DNA of 34,547 nt from Endozoicomonas ascidiicola (GTDB taxonomy: Bacteria > Pseudomonadota > Gammaproteobacteria > Pseudomonadales > Endozoicomonadaceae), in NCBI RefSeq assembly GCF_001646945.1, contig NZ_LUTV01000004.1, forward strand, positions 131,075 through 165,621, given 5' to 3'. Positions within the stretch are counted from its first letter, which is position 1. Every line of letters begins with the position of its first letter. The position numbers and the translations under genes were made by a program. This document shows positions 15,993 through 24,959 of the stretch, in pieces. The notes under the pieces are model-generated. The model was not told where the DNA came from and did no database searches. It worked only from the letters and a program-made list of their open reading frames with translations.

Positions 15993-18110
15993 TTAAGTGA
16001 CATCGCGACGTTCGGCAAAGTGATCCCAATTAAACTTCAAGCCGCTTTCCGAGCTTCCTAATGCTTGAGGACTCTGAACAGTATTCATAAGTGGCAATGG
16101 ATGATCACCAGTAGTCCTTGCCTCAATGCTTTTCCGGTTGCTAGCTTGAAGATACATAGCTTCCACATCAGGGGAGCCTGCCGTTAGCTGGTGTTTAATG
16201 ACAGGCAGCTCCAATGCTTGTCTCTTTTGTGCACACAATCCCTGAAGATGCTTATGTTTTAACTGTGCTCGGTTTGAATACGTTGATTGATGGTAACCGG
16301 TCTTTGCATCGTAGGTGGCTGCTTTACTGCCTGATTCAATGGCCAATGGTATAGCTTTTATCGGACCAAAGATCAGCTGCATCGCATTCATCGGCGAGGG
16401 GATAAAAGGTTTTCCATCTGGATTCATAATTGCTGTGGGAATTGATTTTATAGTTCCATTCGGTTGATGAATTACAAGGTTAAGTTGCCCTCTGTCTTCA
16501 TATTCCATAGTGATATCGCTTATCCCATTGCCCTCAGCACTCAGTGCCTGCAAGTAAGAAAACAGGTCGCTTTGCTGGAAATCCTTATGCTGTTTTGGGT
16601 TTTCATCAATAAGCTCCTGGCAAGTACCAAAAAGATGATTCAGCATGGCCTGACAGTGAGAAGGAATGCGGCTTAACGTTTCGATCACCTGACGGTATGG
16701 GTTGCCATAGGCAATATGTCCCCCTCTAAAAGCAGAAACCAGATGAAAGACTTCGAATTCAGGTTGCACAGAGAGATTGGTATTCCCCAGATTTTCTTTG
16801 ATCATCCAGCCATCCAGATATTGTTTGAATTCGATCAGATTTTGAGAGTTATTAATTGCACTGTTAATCCGTTTTTTGAAGCTCTCACCGCAATTACATT
16901 CCCAGTGTGTGGTGCTACGCAGTTCTATCAAGCCTTGTTTTAGTATTGTTGAGTCACAGCATTTTCCTGTCAGATAACGCACCAGGGAAGGTGCTTTTTG
17001 TATGGTTGCTGTCGGTTTTCCCCGTAGTTTCATAAAGGCCAGTACCAGCATTCTGGACAGTTCTTCATTGGTCTTGGGGGTTTTGCTGAAATTGACGGAG
17101 GTTGTATCTTTAAAGTTAATGATCTGTTCGATTTTCTGGAGCGTTTCGTCCGGAGATGCGATCATTGCAGGCGAAAGGCCGTATCGACCAGAGCGACATG
17201 ATTCAACGATAATTCGCTCAGCCAGCATCTGAAATCGATTGTATTGAGGAAGCGTATAATCTTTTGCAGGTTGAAAACGATTTAACAGACGGACGGCGCG
17301 CTCCAGCTCCGGATCATCAATTTTTTGATAAGACTCCTGTCTTTTATTTAGATTGACGTAATCTTTGAGCTTGGTTAGTTCCACAGACAGCGTATTGGCT
17401 CTTGGTCGATTCTGTAGTGAGTAGTCAGTCAAATAAGATGATAACCGGGGAGACAGACATTTCATCATCTGATCAATTTGATAGCCAAAGCTTTTAAATG
17501 ATGGCTCGTAGCTGCGGTAATTAGCACGCGCGGCGCTCTCAATCTGCAGATCCAGTTCAATTTTGAGCAGTAATGCTTCCAACGTTTTACTGAATAGCCT
17601 GTGAAAAGCTTGAGCTGTCTGATTTGAAAAATCGGTTTCAGGAAATTGATCTAGGGGGTATTCAATCTCGATGATATGCATTATCCCAACAATACTGTTG
17701 AATTGTTTCTGTAAATCATCTTGGATTGGTTTGAGTTGCTCGCTGCAACTTTTTAATCCCACTCCATCCATACCCGCCATGGTTCTGATGCTGGACAGTT
17801 GAGCATAGAGCTTCTCTGCTGCGTTAAAACACTCTGATAAGCATTCACTATCCGGTATCGTCTTCTGGTAGAGCCTAACGGCACTTTCGACAACAGGGCC
17901 GGTAGAGTTGTCGGGTAAGGTTTGGCTGTTTTCCTTTATGGATACACTGTTTAGTCTGGCTATAGTCCTTTGATTAATAGGCGTTTGATGTGTTGATGAA
18001 TAATCTCCAGGAATATGACGTAATGATTGTGGTGGGGTATTCGGTGTACTTTGCTGGCTTTGGGAAGAGGTAGCCGGAAGCGAATTAAAATCTCCAACAT
18101 TGAGAGTCAT
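15993..18110 (-). CDS. Large protein of unknown function, possible secreted effector
   Basis: A 705-residue protein with no domain I recognise. Residues 1-75 are rich in S, T, Q, P and N and look disordered, with no classical signal peptide or membrane helix; such N-termini are common in type III secretion substrates. Residues about 80-640 are mostly helical, with a cysteine pair ECNCGESFKKR mid-protein and a beta-rich patch (DITMEYEDRGQLNLVIHQP, NPDGKPFIPSP) near 545-590. The C-terminus is again polar and disordered. Its base composition resembles its neighbours apart from a slightly lower GC feel. It stands alone between two terminator-like or empty gaps. Secretion and host targeting are inferred only. 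Confidence 0.7.
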   Translation of the reverse strand: MTLNVGDFNSLPATSSQSQQSTPNTPPQSLRHIPGDYSSTHQTPINQRTIARLNSVSIKENSQTLPDNSTGPVVESAVRLYQKTIPDSECLSECFNAAEKLYAQLSSIRTMAGMDGVGLKSCSEQLKPIQDDLQKQFNSIVGIMHIIEIEYPLDQFPETDFSNQTAQAFHRLFSKTLEALLLKIELDLQIESAARANYRSYEPSFKSFGYQIDQMMKCLSPRLSSYLTDYSLQNRPRANTLSVELTKLKDYVNLNKRQESYQKIDDPELERAVRLLNRFQPAKDYTLPQYNRFQMLAERIIVESCRSGRYGLSPAMIASPDETLQKIEQIINFKDTTSVNFSKTPKTNEELSRMLVLAFMKLRGKPTATIQKAPSLVRYLTGKCCDSTILKQGLIELRSTTHWECNCGESFKKRINSAINNSQNLIEFKQYLDGWMIKENLGNTNLSVQPEFEVFHLVSAFRGGHIAYGNPYRQVIETLSRIPSHCQAMLNHLFGTCQELIDENPKQHKDFQQSDLFSYLQALSAEGNGISDITMEYEDRGQLNLVIHQPNGTIKSIPTAIMNPDGKPFIPSPMNAMQLIFGPIKAIPLAIESGSKAATYDAKTGYHQSTYSNRAQLKHKHLQGLCAQKRQALELPVIKHQLTAGSPDVEAMYLQASNRKSIEARTTGDHPLPLMNTVQSPQALGSSESGLKFNWDHFAERRDVT

Positions 18111-18233
18111 TGTATAGCCTTTCCAAATTGTTTTTGTTCATTTGCTTAGTAGACTATTTAGGCGAGCCAAAGTTCCGATTAAGTTGATCTGTAGTGCCAA
18201 TAAAGTTGTTGCGGTGTATGACGTTCTTGCCAG

Positions 18234-19283
18234 TCAACGACTTAACTGTGCCTGAAATTCCTGTAAAGTCATTCCGGATTGGCTGTATCTGGTCAGCGTA
18301 GCGATATTATTGAACTGTTCCTGATCAATAGCTGCCGATAATCCGTGAATTGGGTTTCGCAGGGGCTGCTCTTCCTTTTTTACCGCCTTGGTGTATGGGT
18401 GCCCCTGGCCCGCTTTGAGTGCTTCGATCATGGGTAGATAGAGATTGCTGAGTTTGCAGGTTGGAACTCGCTTGGCAATACTCTGAAATATATCGATGCC
18501 AGCGTGATCAAGATCGCCCCAGAAATAAATATCAGAGTGACTCAACAGCGCCTGAAGGTTTTGATTTGGGTTGCCAGCTCGAATAAGCCCTGTGACTGAC
18601 TTCGGATTTTCAAGCACCTGACTCCACTGAAGCCCGTAACCGTAGGTGCAGATCAATGTCTGTTGTTCATGTAGACCTGCACGAATGCAGGCTTCAAAAC
18701 TCTGCGGGTTTTCGATCAATAAAACGTGTTCGGGTTTTTCAGGGCCAGCAATCACGGCGTAGGTGATGGAGGTTTGGAATTGATCCAGGTCGATACCAAA
18801 TAGCATCAGGCTCTTTTTATCGAGGCTGTCTAGCAGTTTGGATGAGCCAAGAAGGTAGCGGGCAGAGGCTTCATATTTAGAGAGTTGATATGCTTCTGGA
18901 CGTGCTGCTTTTAAATCCAGCAGACAAATAAGAAGCCTTTCCATATCATCGATACACCAATCTTCCAGATCTTCATGGCACGGGAGCAAAACACTGGATT
19001 CAGGGACTTTTTGCAGCACCTGAATCCAACGCTGTTGGGATTCAGGGACGGGGGCTGGAATTTCTGAGGTAATCGTTCCCCTGTTATGTAAGCCTGAACT
19101 GCTTGTTATCAATCCATCCTTAATCAGATCTTTTAAAATGCTGTTACAGTGCAGAAGCGATAGGTTCGTTCGCTTTGCCAGTGCCTTTTTCAGACGATGA
19201 TCAAGACCTTGAGCTCGAAGGTTTCCTTTACCTGCAAACCATTCCTCAACACATTGCCGTTGAATATCTGTATAGAATGACAT
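18234..19283 (-). CDS. jetD: Wadjet nuclease subunit JetD
   Basis: A 349-residue nuclease subunit of the Wadjet (JetABCD/MksBEFG) anti-plasmid system. An N-terminal winged-helix part (about 1-70, ending with DGLITSSSGLHNRG) is followed by a Toprim-like catalytic domain: IENPQSFE with the acidic residue E191, and YFWGDLDHAGIDIF carrying D257 and D259 of the D-x-D motif. In studied Wadjet systems this subunit cuts the plasmid once the SMC motor has extruded its loop. The start shares one base with the jetC stop (TGATG), so the two are coupled. It is the last gene of the operon; 123 bp with no clear terminator separate it from the next gene. Confidence 0.92.
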   Translation of the reverse strand: MSFYTDIQRQCVEEWFAGKGNLRAQGLDHRLKKALAKRTNLSLLHCNSILKDLIKDGLITSSSGLHNRGTITSEIPAPVPESQQRWIQVLQKVPESSVLLPCHEDLEDWCIDDMERLLICLLDLKAARPEAYQLSKYEASARYLLGSSKLLDSLDKKSLMLFGIDLDQFQTSITYAVIAGPEKPEHVLLIENPQSFEACIRAGLHEQQTLICTYGYGLQWSQVLENPKSVTGLIRAGNPNQNLQALLSHSDIYFWGDLDHAGIDIFQSIAKRVPTCKLSNLYLPMIEALKAGQGHPYTKAVKKEEQPLRNPIHGLSAAIDQEQFNNIATLTRYSQSGMTLQEFQAQLSR

Positions 19284-22200
19284 CAGGAGGTTGCCTCATT
19301 CTCCACATGAATATGGAAAAGACTGGCTTCACCTTTGCCCCGGCCAACAGACGTCGGGCTGACTTTAACGCCTTCTTTCACCATCACGTGACCACCCTGA
19401 CCCTGCAGGCCACCAATCACATTACCCACCAGATAGGTTGGGAAGATGCTGGCATCATTTTCATAGTTAGGGTTGTGAATCAGACCAATCATCTGGAATC
19501 GCCCACGAGTGTTGCGCAGAGATTCCAGAGAATCCTCAATCAAACGACGATGTGAGAGTTTACTGAACAAACCATCCAGAATAATGACCGATTCGCCAGA
19601 TTTCCGCTCTTTACGGCGATACTGACTCGGCACAGTGCGTATCTCCCGCTCAATGGCGAATTCAGAAAGCTTCACCAGCCACATCAGCGACAAGGCTTCC
19701 CGCTGACCTTCACTCATATCTTCATTCATGCTGAACAGATTGCCATGAGGGCGAATGGCTTCGTGCTTTAGACGAATGCGGATATTGGTGAACAACTGTC
19801 GATAAATCTGACTGCGCAGGTTTTTCTGCAACTCTTTGCTTTGCTTTTCTTCACTGCCCACGGGCAGATTTTGAGCTTTACGACGGCGGATTTGTTTCTG
19901 ATGCTCTTCAATTTCAGCAAGCAGTGAGCGAACCAGATTTCGGACGCCATCTTCACTGACGATATCCGCATCAATCACAAAGTAGGCGTTATCCCCAGAG
20001 GATTGTTTCGCTACCTTTTTCAGAATGCGCAGGTTATCCACAGAGTAAAGAATAATGCTGGAAAGGCGTTCCTGTAGGTTCTGCTCATTGCCTTCCATAG
20101 AAGCTTCCAGCAGGTTCTGGCGTTCACGGCTTTTATCAAGCTGCTCACCAATAGTCGCAATCATGCTTTCCAAATCGGTTAAAGCCTGGCTATCGGCTTT
20201 ATCCAGACTGTTCAATCGAGTCAGCTCTGTCCCATTAAACAGGTGACGTTCACTTTCTCGGATTCGGGTGAGCGCAGACCGAAACAGCTCCTGCTTTTCA
20301 TCATGGGCTTTCTCACGACGTTTCAGTTCACGATGCAATTCCTGCGTGTTCTCCTGCTCAAGCTGCTCAGCAAGGACTTCGGCACTGGCCAGTATGGTTT
20401 CCATCTCACCGTTGTGAATTGAAATATAATGCTCTGCTTTTTCAAAAAGCGGCATGGCTTCCAGTTTTTCAGGGTCTTGGTCGCCCAGCTCCTCCAGCAT
20501 TTCTGGCTTGAACCAGGCCAGTTGGTTCAGCCAGCGGTGAGCCGTTTCATCCACCTGACGAATGGCGTTGAGCTGTTGCGGAAGTGCTTTGTTAATGCCT
20601 TCAACTTCTTCTTGTTTGCCTTCCTGATCCGCCTCAATATCTTTTAACTGTTGTTTAAATGCGGCAATTTGTTTTTTCAGATCGGCAGTGCCTTGAAGAT
20701 TGTCTCTTGCGCTAAGGTAGGCGCGAATACGGTCAAACTTCAGGCTGGCTCGCTGGTCTGCTCGATGTTTCTGATTGCCAAGGTCAGCCTTACGCGCTGG
20801 TGCATTGGCCATAAATTCTGGCCCGCCTTTTTCCAGATAATCGCTCAGGGTTTCCAGTAGGTCTTTTTCGTTAGGCTGAAATACGTCACTGATTTGGTTC
20901 AGGCATAACTGAAGTTGCTGCCGACATTGTTCCAGCTCTGCACGACACCCTTCATAGTGTTCAGAAAATTGTTCCTGCTGAATGGACAGCTGTTGAAGCT
21001 CTTCTGTTACTTGATTCAGCCGAGCGTCACCGCCTTGCTGTAAAAAGTCTTCTGCCCAGTTCAGCGTTCGTCTGGCATCGGCACTCAATTGCTCATCGAG
21101 TTTGGACAGTTCTGTGGACAGTTTGTCTAACTGCTCCCGATACTGTTCCAGTAATAACTCACATTCGACAATGGCGGCTTCACCACCTTTTTGCTCAAAC
21201 TGTTCCGCGCTACGAATCAGCTTACGATTCTCTGGCGACAGTTGTTCTTTTATGGTGTGCAGAGCCAGCTGTTGTTCCGCCAATTTCACCTGCTGAATAG
21301 GTAATTCAGTCTCAGCAGATCGACTGATGGCCTGAGCAGCGCTTCTGGCAATCACTGTTTCATCGGAGTCAGGTGCGTAAAGTGCAATCGCTTCCTGCAG
21401 TGCTAACAAGGTTTGTTGGTGCTGGCTCAACTCCACTTGTAGTTGAGCTTTCAATTCCGTTATAAACGACGGGTCCAGTAGAGATTTAACCGCAAGACTT
21501 TCATGGCCTGTGGCTGCACCAAGCAAAGATGCCTGTGGGTTATCCACCGCCTGCTGTAATGCCTCACGAGTAAATACCGGAACTGGCAAACGCTGGCGGG
21601 CAAACTCCCGAGCAGCGTGTTGAGCATCGTGCTCCGTGGCGAGCACTGGAGCAAACAGCAGATTGTGTGTCTGCGATAACCATTGAAGCTTACGGCTATC
21701 GTCCTCTGGCATCAGCTCAGAGATCACCTGATGAAGCGCTTGTGGTTCAAGCCCCGATGACTTCAGCAGTTCAACACATTGCATTTCCACAGCGCCAGGA
21801 CTGACAGGATCGGTTTCCAAATCAGACAGCTGGCGTTCGATATCGGCAATGGCGGTTTTGGTTTTTTCCCGTTCAGTCAAACTCTGTGGATAACGTTCAG
21901 CGGCCATCACCAGCCACTTGCCCGGGTCGATATCCGGAAACTCCTGACGGAATTGTGTCAGGTCTGAAAGCAGTAGTTCCAGTTCACTGACCAGCTTTTC
22001 TTGCTGCAGCAGTGTGCTGACAAGTGAGGATTCCTGTTCCCGAAGGTTGTCTTCCAGCCCTTCCGGTGGCTGATCTGGAAACACCCGACGAAACGCCTGA
22101 TAATCGGCCAATAAGGTTTGCAAGCTACCAAGTAATAGTTGCTGATCACGTTTCTGGCTGGAGATCGACTGAGTTTGATTCCGTAGTTCGCTTTGGCGAT

Positions 22201-24136
22201 TTTCCAGCCGTTGAGCCAGGCCCTCAATCGCTTCTTCAGGATAGAGGCGAGTAATTTGGTCGTAGCTGGTTTTCAGGCTGGATAGATGATCACTGTCTTT
22301 TTGCAACAACGGCAACTGTCGTTCAACTGCCTGAAGCTGTTGGCTGACCTGCGTTTCCTTTGATTGCAGCTTTTCTTCTTGCTCTTTATACAGTGCTTGC
22401 TGGCTGGAAAGTTCGTCTATCCGCAGCTCTTTTTCCTGCAAAATATCCACAGGTGCCGTATCAACACCGTAATTGCGCTGAAACTGTGTCCACTTATCCA
22501 CAAGCGCGCTGAACCGGCCTTCGTCCTGCAGGAACTTATCGTATTCCTGAGCAATGGCATTTTTCAGCTGAATGACGGATTTTTCCGTATCATCCGGTTG
22601 GTCTAACTCTTGTTCGGTGAACAGGCCTTCTTTTAACGCATCGGTGTAGACGGTTTCGTTATCAGTAAATTCGTTATCACGATTCTGCAGAATTTCCAGA
22701 TCCCGCTGCAGTTGCAGTTTATGATCTTTCAGCGCTTTTAATTCATTCTGCAGCGTTTCTTTGAAGGATTGATCCGCCAGATAGTTTTCCCGGAATGGAT
22801 TACTGTCGAGATCAAAGAAACGATCTGCGGCATCGTCCAGCAGTTCCAGTGTGTTTACACGATGACTGTCGTCACGGAACAGATCCTGACTTTCTGACAG
22901 CAGTGCACTGGCTTTACTGGCCGGATAAAACCGCATGGTTTTACCACTGTTCCAGTTGGCCTGTGGATAATAGACGATGGGTGTTTTGTCGTGACGGAAA
23001 CCAGCAAGCTGTCGGCTTTCAAAATAGATTTCTATTTTCCGGGCGCTGGCGCCGGTAATATCTGCCAGTGCTGACAGGGGCACCAAAGGTGCAGTTTCAC
23101 CAACCCGGATAGCCATTTCCTGAGCCAGTGCGCTTTCTTTTTCTTCATCTTCCGCTGCCGTTGGAACGCCAGGAATGCCCTTTCTGGATAGCACAGCCAT
23201 ACAGCCTGCCTGATCGCTGAGCTGTTCACGACACTGGTCACGTTCCTGTTGCGCCGTTCCCAGTGAAACTGCAGATTTGTTCAGATCTTCTAGACGAGAC
23301 TTCTTGGACTCGTTGCGGTCTAAATCTTTGCTGTTTTCCTGAATCTGGTGGCGAAGTTCGGAGACTTTGCGGCCAGAGTTAATCACCAGTTCTTCAATGA
23401 ACTCTTCCGATTCGTCGGTTTCACCATGACTGGCACCGGCAAGAATCTGGGGCGCCAATACTTCATAGAAAAATGCCTGATCGGCTTTTTCACCCGGACG
23501 AGGCTTGATGGCATTAAAAATCTGGCTTTTATCCGCGCCGCCTTCTTTTTGGAAAGAAGCCAACTGTTCCAGCTCTTTTCGGCTGATGTGCAAGCTCATG
23601 GCATCGAGCCAGGTTTCCTTATCTTTTGGGCGCTCCGGTTTCAACTGGCGCAGTTGCTGTTGAATATGTTCGTTACTGAACAGCTGCAGTTTGCCGTCCG
23701 CAGTGGTGGAGTGTACCGGCAGCTCTTCCAGCCGGCCGGGGAAGAAGTAATATCCTCCATCGGTATCGCTGTGGCCATACATGCCGAACACCCACTGTTC
23801 ACCGCCCACATTATCTCCCGCCATGCTGAGCATATCGGATTGGGAATCGGTGCCGGAGGTGTAACTGAATTCAACCCGAATATGTGACCATGGATGACCA
23901 TCCTTAGAAGGCGACATTTTTCGTTTGGTTTTCTGGATCAGAGTGCGGTCACGGGAAAGCATGCCGATCAGTGCATCGGAAAGGGTGGTTTTACCAAACC
24001 CGTTCTCCATATTCATGGCGGTGGACTGACCTCGAAGGTTCAGCACCAGATGGCGCATTTTTGCTTCCCACGGAGAGCTGACATCGCCGTGTTTGTTCAG
24101 CAGGCTGGCAAGTTCGATACGATTAATGACGGACAT
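19283..24136 (-). CDS. jetC: Wadjet SMC-like ATPase JetC
   Basis: A 1,617-residue SMC/MukB-like motor that would extrude DNA loops and sense small circular plasmids. The N-terminal head has Walker A NMENGFGKTTLSDAL (K49, T50). The C-terminal head carries the signature MSEGQREALSLMW near residue 1474 and Walker B ESVIILDGLFSKLS near 1515, followed by the characteristic MIGLIHNPNYEND. Between lie hundreds of residues of coiled coil rich in Q, E and L, with a hinge-like globular region probably around 820-890 (LLFAPVLATEHDAQHAAREF...). All ATPase motifs are intact. The protein is long compared with the roughly 1,100-residue JetC proteins I know. The start, with GGAGG 6 bases before it, overlaps jetB by 14 bp. 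Confidence 0.93.
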   Translation of the reverse strand: MSVINRIELASLLNKHGDVSSPWEAKMRHLVLNLRGQSTAMNMENGFGKTTLSDALIGMLSRDRTLIQKTKRKMSPSKDGHPWSHIRVEFSYTSGTDSQSDMLSMAGDNVGGEQWVFGMYGHSDTDGGYYFFPGRLEELPVHSTTADGKLQLFSNEHIQQQLRQLKPERPKDKETWLDAMSLHISRKELEQLASFQKEGGADKSQIFNAIKPRPGEKADQAFFYEVLAPQILAGASHGETDESEEFIEELVINSGRKVSELRHQIQENSKDLDRNESKKSRLEDLNKSAVSLGTAQQERDQCREQLSDQAGCMAVLSRKGIPGVPTAAEDEEKESALAQEMAIRVGETAPLVPLSALADITGASARKIEIYFESRQLAGFRHDKTPIVYYPQANWNSGKTMRFYPASKASALLSESQDLFRDDSHRVNTLELLDDAADRFFDLDSNPFRENYLADQSFKETLQNELKALKDHKLQLQRDLEILQNRDNEFTDNETVYTDALKEGLFTEQELDQPDDTEKSVIQLKNAIAQEYDKFLQDEGRFSALVDKWTQFQRNYGVDTAPVDILQEKELRIDELSSQQALYKEQEEKLQSKETQVSQQLQAVERQLPLLQKDSDHLSSLKTSYDQITRLYPEEAIEGLAQRLENRQSELRNQTQSISSQKRDQQLLLGSLQTLLADYQAFRRVFPDQPPEGLEDNLREQESSLVSTLLQQEKLVSELELLLSDLTQFRQEFPDIDPGKWLVMAAERYPQSLTEREKTKTAIADIERQLSDLETDPVSPGAVEMQCVELLKSSGLEPQALHQVISELMPEDDSRKLQWLSQTHNLLFAPVLATEHDAQHAAREFARQRLPVPVFTREALQQAVDNPQASLLGAATGHESLAVKSLLDPSFITELKAQLQVELSQHQQTLLALQEAIALYAPDSDETVIARSAAQAISRSAETELPIQQVKLAEQQLALHTIKEQLSPENRKLIRSAEQFEQKGGEAAIVECELLLEQYREQLDKLSTELSKLDEQLSADARRTLNWAEDFLQQGGDARLNQVTEELQQLSIQQEQFSEHYEGCRAELEQCRQQLQLCLNQISDVFQPNEKDLLETLSDYLEKGGPEFMANAPARKADLGNQKHRADQRASLKFDRIRAYLSARDNLQGTADLKKQIAAFKQQLKDIEADQEGKQEEVEGINKALPQQLNAIRQVDETAHRWLNQLAWFKPEMLEELGDQDPEKLEAMPLFEKAEHYISIHNGEMETILASAEVLAEQLEQENTQELHRELKRREKAHDEKQELFRSALTRIRESERHLFNGTELTRLNSLDKADSQALTDLESMIATIGEQLDKSRERQNLLEASMEGNEQNLQERLSSIILYSVDNLRILKKVAKQSSGDNAYFVIDADIVSEDGVRNLVRSLLAEIEEHQKQIRRRKAQNLPVGSEEKQSKELQKNLRSQIYRQLFTNIRIRLKHEAIRPHGNLFSMNEDMSEGQREALSLMWLVKLSEFAIEREIRTVPSQYRRKERKSGESVIILDGLFSKLSHRRLIEDSLESLRNTRGRFQMIGLIHNPNYENDASIFPTYLVGNVIGGLQGQGGHVMVKEGVKVSPTSVGRGKGEASLFHIHVENEATS

Positions 24137-24959
24137 CAGCAGCCTCCGGTGCCTTTAGTTCTTCAGTGGTTTCTTCGTGATCAATCACTGGTTCTGGCAA
24201 GTTAACAATGCGTTTGCCAATATCCCCCGGAATCAAATGCTGCAAATGACTGAAGCCGGTTTGTTCCACTTCTAAAGCGCCTAACAGGGTTTGCTGGAAT
24301 ATCTTTTCCCCTTTGGCTTGAAGGTGATTGGCATCCACCAATACATCAGTAAAGTTCTTCACCCGACGGTTAATGTCTTCGCCTTTTTCTGTGAGGAGAA
24401 TGGCCAATTGGCGAGGTGCATCATTGGATTCTGTTTTGTCTTCGCCAGTGCGACGAATGGTTTCCAGATGGCTTCGCAGGGTTTCTGCCAACTCTTCCTG
24501 GTTAAAAACCGCGTTCTGATAAAGGCTGACATCGGACAATGACCGGTTAGTTCGGGTATAAAGCAGCCCCAGCATCAACAGCCATAAATGAATAAACCAG
24601 ACGGCGGTCGCCTCTTTGGTTTCATTGCGAACCTTGAGTTTTTGCAACACTTGTTGCTGGCTAAACATGGCAGGGAGTTCTGCTTCCGGATTGCGCAGAA
24701 GCATATAAATCTGCCCGCCCGGTGGAATGCCGGGGTAATCGGCACTGTCATAAATACCCAACTGCAAACCCTGACCGGACAAAAAAGACCGGAAATTCTG
24801 CATTTGTTCTTCGTCGGCTTCTTTCAGAATAACCGCGGCATCACGTTCAGACAGCAAGCCTGTCTGAGATGCACGACGTCGGACACCCTGTGCGCGGGTT
24901 TCGGCAATTCGGTGGCGAAGCAGGTACGCGTAAACCTCACCCATTTCGGTCATGTTCAT
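24123..24959 (-). CDS. jetB: Wadjet subunit JetB (MukE/MksE-like)
   Basis: A 278-residue accessory subunit in the place of JetB/MksE/MukE, the winged-helix KITE-type protein that bridges the kleisin and SMC heads. Assignment rests mainly on operon position and on a helical, winged-helix-like layout: MNMTEMGEVYAYLLRHRIAE at the start and TAVWFIHLWLLMLGLLYTR in the middle, a conserved hydrophobic helix. The C-terminal 20 residues are acidic (HEETTEELKAPEAADV). It begins with a 4-bp overlap (ATGA) with jetA, with GAGG about 10 bases upstream, and ends with a 14-bp overlap with jetC, so all subunits are translated as one unit. Confidence 0.88.
   Translation of the reverse strand: MNMTEMGEVYAYLLRHRIAETRAQGVRRRASQTGLLSERDAAVILKEADEEQMQNFRSFLSGQGLQLGIYDSADYPGIPPGGQIYMLLRNPEAELPAMFSQQQVLQKLKVRNETKEATAVWFIHLWLLMLGLLYTRTNRSLSDVSLYQNAVFNQEELAETLRSHLETIRRTGEDKTESNDAPRQLAILLTEKGEDINRRVKNFTDVLVDANHLQAKGEKIFQQTLLGALEVEQTGFSHLQHLIPGDIGKRIVNLPEPVIDHEETTEELKAPEAADVRH

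Noticed and set aside
23348-23887. A 179-codon plus-strand frame inside jetC
   Set aside because: It is the antisense shadow of the JetC head region, has no ribosome site, and its peptide resembles nothing.
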